A DNA stretch of 9,884 bases from an uncultured Archangium sp. (GTDB taxonomy: Bacteria; Myxococcota; Myxococcia; Myxococcales; Myxococcaceae). Numbering within the stretch: position 1 is the first letter of the stretch; each line of letters starts with the position of its first letter. The translations under genes were made by a program, and so were the position numbers. Under the pieces are notes generated by a model, which was not told the DNA's origin, ran no database searches, and was given only the letters and a program-made list of their open reading frames with translations. Location: NCBI GenBank assembly GCA_946479335.1, contig CAMLFP010000200.1:1-9884 (forward strand), in the 5' to 3' direction. Positions 5,783 through 9,884 of this stretch are shown piece after piece.

Positions 5783-6709
5783 TCACTTCACCTTCGGAGG
5801 ACGACCACGTTTTTTGGGCGCGGCGGGCTCGGCGACCGCGGGCTTCGGCTTCGGCGGGCGGCCGCGCTTCTTGGGCGCCGCGGGCTCCGTCACCTCGGGC
5901 TTCGGCTTCGGCGGGCGACCGCGCTTCTTCGGCAACCCCAGCGCGAGCGCGGTGGCGGCGGGCGCGGTGACCTCGAGGTCTGACACGAGCGTCTTCTTTC
6001 CCTTCGCGGCCTTCGGAGGCGCGGCGGCGGGCTTCTTCTTGGGCTTCTCCTCGTCGCCGTCCTCGCTGCTCTCCTCCGACGACTCCTCGGCGCTCTCTTC
6101 TTCCTGCGCCTCCTCGCCATCGATGCCCAGGAGGTCGCCCTCGAGGCCCAGCTCGTCGCCGTCGCCGCCCATGAGGCCCTGGAACTCCTCGATGCTGCGC
6201 TTGGGGCGCTCCTTGCCGGGCACGAAGAGGAGGATGTCTAAGGCGTCTTCGGCGTCGGCGGCGGGCACGCCCATCGCGGCCGCGAGCTCCTCGACGAAGA
6301 GGTGCCGCGCGTCGTTGTATTGTTCGCGTTCTTTCGGCGGCAGCGGGCGGAGCTCGGAGAGCACCTGCAGCCCCTTCACCACCTCCGCGAGGCCGATGAG
6401 GCCGCCTTCAGAGAGTCGCGCGGTGTTGTCGCGGGCCCGCTTCTTCCAGTCGAGCGACGCCTTCTCGGAGTCACTCTTCAGGTAGTCGATGACCTTCTTC
6501 ACGTCGGCGGGCGAGGAGACGCGCCGCACGCCGTTCTTCTCCAGCTTCTCGCGCGGCACCTTCACCTTGGCGCCCGTCTCATTGATGATGAGACTCACGA
6601 AGGTGAGCTTCTGGCCGGCGATTTCTTCGGTCTTGATCTCGGTGACCGTGCACAGGCCCTGGTTCGGGTAAACCAGCCTGTCGCCAACGGCGAGCGGCGT
6701 GTCAGACAT
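5783..6709 (-). CDS. carD: CarD, HMGA-like transcriptional regulator with CdnL domain and three AT-hooks
   Basis: A 308-residue protein starting at ATG 6709; an in-frame ATG at 6727 would add six residues, but this start best fits CdnL family N-termini. Residues 1-70 are the RNA polymerase beta-binding domain (VGDRLVYPNQG, then VKVPREKL). Residues 70-165 are helical and contain W88 in DWKKRARDN and GLAEVVKGL, matching CarD/CdnL proteins. Residues about 183-222 are strongly acidic and serine-rich, followed by a basic, proline- and alanine-rich tail with three AT-hooks, each KKRGRPP (core at 263, 282 and 301). This domain order is that of Myxococcus xanthus CarD, which bends toward AT-rich DNA like eukaryotic HMGA and controls light-induced carotenogenesis and development with ECF sigma factors. 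M. xanthus CarD has four hooks as I recall, this one three. carG follows after 7 bases, and a small secreted-peptide gene lies 33 bases upstream. Confidence 0.95.
   Translation of the reverse strand: MSDTPLAVGDRLVYPNQGLCTVTEIKTEEIAGQKLTFVSLIINETGAKVKVPREKLEKNGVRRVSSPADVKKVIDYLKSDSEKASLDWKKRARDNTARLSEGGLIGLAEVVKGLQVLSELRPLPPKEREQYNDARHLFVEELAAAMGVPAADAEDALDILLFVPGKERPKRSIEEFQGLMGGDGDELGLEGDLLGIDGEEAQEEESAEESSEESSEDGDEEKPKKKPAAAPPKAAKGKKTLVSDLEVTAPAATALALGLPKKRGRPPKPKPEVTEPAAPKKRGRPPKPKPAVAEPAAPKKRGRPPKVK
5786..5932 (-). repeat. 57-base tandem repeat encoding the CarD AT-hooks
   Basis: Two full units (5876-5932 and 5819-5875) and one partial unit (5786-5818) each encode PKKRGRPPK followed, in the full units, by PKP-x-V-x-EPAA. 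The repeat is near-identical at DNA level, including the stretch encoding RGRPPKPKP, so unit number can change by slippage or unequal recombination. The last unit stops after the hook, directly before the carD stop codon. Confidence 0.9.
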
Positions 6710-6742
6710 GGCCGCGGTTTCCACCATGCCTTGCCGGGTGTG

Positions 6743-6901
6743 TCACTTCTTCTGTGCGTTCAGCTTCACCAGCATCTCGTGGAGACGGGCGTCAATGACG
6801 CTCTCCACCTGCGCGTCGGTCACCGACTTCGTGTGCCCCGCGAGCGCCGCGCCAGCCGTGAGCCCCAGAACCGCAGTCATCATCATCAGGAAGTTCTTCA
6901 T
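6743..6901 (-). CDS. Small secreted peptide of unknown function
   Basis: A 52-residue open frame from ATG at 6901 with a good ribosome-binding site (GAGGAA, 4 bases upstream). Residues 1-21 form a textbook signal peptide (MKNF, hydrophobic core, AALA) with cleavage predicted before Gly22. The mature peptide would be 31 residues, charged and probably one amphipathic helix (SVTDAQVESVIDARLHEML). It has no cysteines and matches no family I know. A longer frame from a GTG at 6928 is open, but lacks support because the ribosome-binding site and signal peptide both fit the ATG at 6901. It lies 33 bases upstream of carD on the same strand without a visible terminator between them, so it may be the first gene of the carD transcript. 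Confidence 0.75.
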   Translation of the reverse strand: MKNFLMMMTAVLGLTAGAALAGHTKSVTDAQVESVIDARLHEMLVKLNAQKK

Positions 6902-6930
6902 GCGTTCCTCGTGTAGGTGAAGGTGCACAC

Positions 6931-6958
6931 AAGGTACGCGTGATCAGCGGGTGATCAA
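6931..6958 (-). promoter_or_regulatory. Candidate promoter for the small peptide-carD-carG run, overlaid by paired TGATCA sites
   Basis: Minus strand: TTGATC (6958-6953) and TACCTT (6936-6931) with a 16-base spacer, 4/6 and 3/6 matches to the sigma-70 consensus, which would start a leader of roughly 20-25 bases before the ATG at 6901. Two copies of TGATCAC, 11 bases apart, cover the -35 and the spacer. The local AT content is clearly above that of flanking genes. The promoter match itself is modest. Confidence 0.4.
6940..6957. repeat. Two direct copies of GTGATCA, one helical turn apart
   Basis: On the plus strand GTGATCA occurs at 6940-6946 and 6951-6957, giving an 11-base period. Each core TGATCA is itself a palindrome. 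Two palindromic half-sites on the same face of the helix at a probable promoter are typical of operator architecture. No regulator can be named. Confidence 0.55.
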
Positions 6959-6988
6959 TTTTTCAGCTACAGCTCGCGACAGTTCCGA

Positions 6989-9136
6989 TCAGCGATGTCG
7001 CTTTTTTTGACTCGCGACCTGCACCTCGCGGAGCTCGAACGCGATGCGGCCTGACTCCGCGTCGGGCTGGTCGTCGAGCAGCGTGACGAAGAACGAGCTG
7101 GCGCCCGAGAAGCGCGTCACCTCGTTGAGCGGCGCCAACGTGAGGCCCGTGGGCAAGCCGAGCACCACCCGCGAGATGGGGATGCCGCCCTCGCGCGCGA
7201 CCGCGAGCGGCGAACCCTGGCGTGGCGTGAGCTCGTAGGTCGACGTGGAGCTCAGGTTGTTCACCGTCACCCGCGCGCTCTCGGGGAAGTCGAACTTCGC
7301 CGGCACGTTCTTGATGGTCGCCTTCTTCGAGCCCTCGATGGCGAGGGTGATGGGGCGCGCCTTCGCGTCGTCCTTCCCGAGGTGGAAGGCGAAGAGCTTC
7401 GACGCGCTCTTGATGAGCAGCGGTTCGGTGCCGAACACGCCCGGCATCGCGCCGCCTTCGCTCACCACGTAGAACGCCCAGCCCACCGGCTTGCCCTTGC
7501 CGCCCAGCGTGACGCGGTAGGTGTGCTTCGGCTCCAGCGTGAACGCCGTGGCGCCGGCCGGAGCGAGCTCGATGCGGTGCTTCGCGGCGTCGAGCTGGAA
7601 CTCCTTGAGCGGCCAGCTCACGAGGTCTGGCGCGGGCGGCGGCGGAGGCGGCTCCGCTGGCGTCTCTTCGACCTTCGGCGCAGGTGGCGGGGGCGGCGGC
7701 GGGAGGCGCTTCAACTCCGCGTTCACCACCAGGTCCTGGCCCGGCTTGAGGGGCACGTCGTTGCGCCACGGCTCGTAGCCTTCGAGCGTCACCTCGAGAT
7801 GCACGGTGTGCCCGCCCTGGAGGCCGGTGAGGTTCGCCGGCGTCTTCAGCGTGTGCCCGTCGGCCAGCACCGTCGCGCCCGGCGGCACGCTGGTGATCTC
7901 CAGCGACGCCTCGCGCATGCGCTGCCACAGCGTCACGCCGGCGAAGCCCACCGCGGCCGCCGACAGCAACAGCACCAGCGCGCGGAACCAGGGGAAGGGC
8001 GCGACGGGTTGCGGCGGCGGCGTGGGGCGCTGCTCGTGGCCGAAGCCCTGCCGCGCGGCCTCCTCGAAGTTCACCATCTCCGTCGTCGCTTCCGAGGTGT
8101 CGCTCTCGCCCTCGGGCGGCGGTGGCGGCAGCGGCTCCTTCCACTTCGCGACGCGCTCCATGTAGTCGCGCGGCAGCTGCACCGGGCGGCCGGCCTCCAC
8201 CAGCTCCGGCTCGAAGAGGAACTGCAGGAACACCGAGAGCTGCTGCTGCGTGAAGTCGGGGTAGTTGGTGGAGACGAACCGCGTGAGGTCTGACTGGAAG
8301 GCCTCCGCCGACTGGTAGCGCTGCGCCTTCTCCGTCGCGAGCGCCTTCAAGACGATGCGCTCCAGCTCGGGTGCGATGCGCGGGTTCAACGCGCGCGGCT
8401 TGAGGAACTGCCCGCGCACGATCTTCGCCAGCACGTCCATCAGCCGGCCCTGGAACGGCAACTGCCCGCACAGCAGCTCGTACAACACGATGCCCGCGGC
8501 GAAGACGTCGGTGCGCGCGTCGAGCTCCTTGGCGCGCGCCTGCTCGGGAGAGAAGTAGGTGTACTTGCCCTTCACCGCGTTGGCGGCGGTCTCCTCGCTG
8601 CTCAGGTGGCGCGCCTTGGCGATGCCGAAGTCGACGATCTTCACCGAGCCCTCGAAGCCCAGCAGCACGTTCTGCGGGCTCACGTCGCGGTGCACGATGC
8701 GCAGCGGCCGCCCGTCTTCATCGAGCCGCGTGTGCGCGTAGTGCAGCCCCTTGAGCAGCTCCGCCACCACGAAGGCCGCGAGCTCGGGCGGCAGCACCGG
8801 GAGCCCCAGCTCCCTGCTGCGCTTCACCACCTTGCTCAGCGGCTGGCCATCGACCAGCTCCATCGCGAGGAAGTAGTCGCCGTCGATGGCGCCGAAGTCG
8901 AAGACCTGCGCGATGTTGCCGTGCGACAGGCTCATCGCGATCTTCGCTTCGTTGGTGAACATGCCGATGAAGCCCTTGTTCTCGGCGTAGTGCGGGAGGA
9001 TCCGCTTGATGACGACCTGCTTGCTGACGCCCTTCGCGGGCTCGTACCGGGCGCGAAAAATCTCGGCCATGCCGCCCGCCGCGATGCGGTCGAGCAGCTC
9101 GTACTTGCCGAAGCGGGTGGTTTCTTCTGACGACAC
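6989..9136 (-). CDS. Transmembrane Ser/Thr protein kinase with PEGA domain
   Basis: A 715-residue protein taken from GTG at 9136; in-frame starts at 9172 (ATG) and 9193 (GTG) would nearly meet or overlap the divergent gene, and kinases of this type begin a few residues before FGKYELL. The kinase domain spans about residues 11-285: a glycine-rich loop (IAAGGMAEIF, 18-27), Lys44 in VVIKRIL, catalytic loop HRDVSPQN (149-156), DFG (169-171), SPEQ (196-199) and D210. All residues needed for catalysis are present. A proline-rich juxtamembrane stretch and one membrane helix (about 384-404) follow, then a PEGA domain (about 411-476, with VPPGATVLADG), a proline-rich linker (479-503) and about 200 residues of unassigned extracytoplasmic sequence. 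The layout is that of a cytoplasmic kinase with an outside sensor or anchor, common in Myxococcota. It is divergent from a lipoprotein gene 44 bases away. Confidence 0.9.
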   Translation of the reverse strand: MSSEETTRFGKYELLDRIAAGGMAEIFRARYEPAKGVSKQVVIKRILPHYAENKGFIGMFTNEAKIAMSLSHGNIAQVFDFGAIDGDYFLAMELVDGQPLSKVVKRSRELGLPVLPPELAAFVVAELLKGLHYAHTRLDEDGRPLRIVHRDVSPQNVLLGFEGSVKIVDFGIAKARHLSSEETAANAVKGKYTYFSPEQARAKELDARTDVFAAGIVLYELLCGQLPFQGRLMDVLAKIVRGQFLKPRALNPRIAPELERIVLKALATEKAQRYQSAEAFQSDLTRFVSTNYPDFTQQQLSVFLQFLFEPELVEAGRPVQLPRDYMERVAKWKEPLPPPPPEGESDTSEATTEMVNFEEAARQGFGHEQRPTPPPQPVAPFPWFRALVLLLSAAAVGFAGVTLWQRMREASLEITSVPPGATVLADGHTLKTPANLTGLQGGHTVHLEVTLEGYEPWRNDVPLKPGQDLVVNAELKRLPPPPPPPAPKVEETPAEPPPPPPAPDLVSWPLKEFQLDAAKHRIELAPAGATAFTLEPKHTYRVTLGGKGKPVGWAFYVVSEGGAMPGVFGTEPLLIKSASKLFAFHLGKDDAKARPITLAIEGSKKATIKNVPAKFDFPESARVTVNNLSSTSTYELTPRQGSPLAVAREGGIPISRVVLGLPTGLTLAPLNEVTRFSGASSFFVTLLDDQPDAESGRIAFELREVQVASQKKRHR

Positions 9137-9180
9137 GTGAGGGCCGCGGGAGAGGCGCGCGGAAGGTAACATGGAGCACC
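9137..9180. promoter_or_regulatory. Very short divergent intergenic region between kinase and lipoprotein genes
   Basis: Only 44 bases lie between the two chosen starts, too little for two separate promoters, so at least one must lie within a coding region. I see no consensus promoter here. The stretch contains GGAG (9173-9176) serving the lipoprotein start. The interval ATGGAGCACCAT at 9171-9182 carries inverted ATGG/CCAT, so both strands offer an ATG (9171 plus, 9172 minus). Confidence 0.35.
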
Positions 9181-9884
9181 ATGCGCTCCGCACTGCTTGT
9201 TGCCGCCCTGGTCCTGCTCTCGTGCACTGAGAAAAAGCCTGCTGCTCCGCCGCCTCGCGAGAAGCCGCAGCCCATGGAGCCGCTGCTGCAGGTGCGCTCC
9301 GACGCCGGCGACGACGACCCGTTGATGCGCATCGTGCCGTTCACGCCGGTGGGCCCCGCCATCCCCGAGGGGCTGACGCGGGTGACGCTGACCGGCGAGC
9401 AGCACAGTGAGGTGCCCGCGCAGGGCGGCGTGCTGCTGGTGCCCGACGCGGAGACGTACCTCTCGCAAGCCGCGCCGCTGCTCGCGAAGCTGGCCGACGA
9501 GAAGCGCGAGGTGTGGCTCAAGCACCCCGACGCCGACCTCGCCTTCAAGCTCACGCTGCGCGACGCGCCGCAGTTCCAGGCGTGGATCGACGAGCTGGTC
9601 GCGGGGAAGGTGCGCGTCATCCACCGGCAAGACGGGTTCGAGCTGACCAGCAACATGGGCAAGCTGCCGGGCGGCGACCCCAACGGCCCCACGGTGCCGG
9701 TGCGCGGCGGCCAGATGGACCTCACGACTCTCCAGCGCGGCTTCATGAAGATGCAGGACCGGTTTCGCGACGCGCCCGACGTGTGTTTCGCGCCTGCGTA
9801 TGGGCTGGAGCTGGCGCAGATCGCCCGCGCGATGTCGGCCAACTACTTCACCGCCGACAAGCCGTACTTCAAGGAGCTGTGCCT
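9181..9884 (+). CDS. Partial lipoprotein of unknown function
   Basis: A plus-strand frame from ATG at 9181 runs off the right edge after 234 codons, with GGAG 4 bases upstream (9173-9176). Residues 1-15 are a lipoprotein signal with lipobox LLSC and lipidation at Cys15, followed by a lysine- and proline-rich tether (about 17-34). From about residue 50 there is a folded region with a pattern of alternating strands and helices (VLLVPDAETY, REVWLKHPDAD, ELVAGKVRVI, then KLPGGDPNGP). The VLLVPDA and charged helix pattern faintly recalls the periplasmic part of ExbD/TolR biopolymer transport proteins, but I do not regard that as established. Two cysteines are visible in the last 40 residues (DVCFAP and ELC), possibly disulfide bonded. 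It is divergent from the Ser/Thr kinase gene and shares a short intergenic region with it. Confidence 0.82.
   Translation, partial: MRSALLVAALVLLSCTEKKPAAPPPREKPQPMEPLLQVRSDAGDDDPLMRIVPFTPVGPAIPEGLTRVTLTGEQHSEVPAQGGVLLVPDAETYLSQAAPLLAKLADEKREVWLKHPDADLAFKLTLRDAPQFQAWIDELVAGKVRVIHRQDGFELTSNMGKLPGGDPNGPTVPVRGGQMDLTTLQRGFMKMQDRFRDAPDVCFAPAYGLELAQIARAMSANYFTADKPYFKELC

Noticed and set aside
6902..6988. Intrinsic terminator for the kinase gene on the minus strand
   Set aside because: After the kinase stop the minus strand has an A run (GAAAAATT) instead of a T run, and only very short stems; no terminator can be supported.
9137..9193. Longer kinase start at 9172 or 9193
   Set aside because: They would leave 8 bases or overlap the divergent lipoprotein start; the kinase fold needs nothing before about residue 10 from the GTG at 9136. 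The ATG at 9172 cannot be fully excluded.
8718..9842. Minus-strand frame of 374 residues across the kinase start and the divergent lipoprotein
   Set aside because: It is antisense to the lipoprotein gene and out of frame with the kinase; codon composition and the lack of motifs mark it as a shadow.
1..9884. CRISPR arrays, tRNA or rRNA genes, insertion sequences, phage or plasmid functions
   Set aside because: No spaced repeat array, cloverleaf, transposase or integrase motif, or terminal inverted repeat was seen; the only tandem repeat is the coding AT-hook array.

Overview
The window is GC-rich bacterial DNA, and its gene content points to the Myxococcota, most likely the Myxococcus/Cystobacter side of the phylum. 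The evidence is a CarD protein with an N-terminal RNA polymerase-binding (CdnL-type) domain, an acidic stretch and AT-hooks, followed directly by the zinc protein CarG. Supporting evidence is a Ser/Thr kinase with an HRDVSPQN loop and a PEGA domain, a very cysteine-rich lipoprotein and many lipoproteins of unknown role. No tRNA, rRNA, CRISPR array, insertion sequence or integrase is visible, so this looks like chromosomal core or near-core sequence.

Layout from left to right: (1) 1-592, minus strand, the N-terminal part of a protein with an EF-hand-like loop and a papain-fold (NlpC/P60 or CHAP-like) cysteine motif, cut by the window edge. (2) 670-2303, minus strand, two lipoprotein genes 5 bases apart: an unrecognised 168-residue lipoprotein, then a 373-residue lipoprotein with about 55 cysteines. 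(3) 2370-2597, plus strand, a 75-residue protein with two membrane segments, which ends 3 bases from the end of the convergent gene. (4) 2601-6901, minus strand, a five-gene run read right to left: a 52-residue secreted peptide, carD, carG, a membrane-anchored periplasmic protein, and a GT-C (PMT/ArnT-like) membrane glycosyltransferase. The last two junctions are 4-base GTGA overlaps. (5) 6989-9136, minus strand, a Ser/Thr kinase with kinase, transmembrane, PEGA and unknown extracytoplasmic parts. (6) 9181-9884, plus strand, a divergent lipoprotein cut by the right edge.

The most interesting part is the carD-carG unit. In Myxococcus xanthus, CarD is an HMGA-like global regulator and CarG is its obligatory partner: CarG has an archaemetzincin-type zinc motif but no detectable peptidase activity. 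Here the motif is damaged at the first zinc-binding His (QExxH with the Glu kept). As I recall it, the M. xanthus protein instead has Gln in place of the Glu. The pair also appears joined by translational overlap to glycosyltransferase genes, which suggests co-expression of a nucleoid regulator with a cell-surface modification function. CarD here has three AT-hooks in a 19-residue tandem repeat, against four recalled for M. xanthus.

Assignments rest on motif reading alone; no database search was run.
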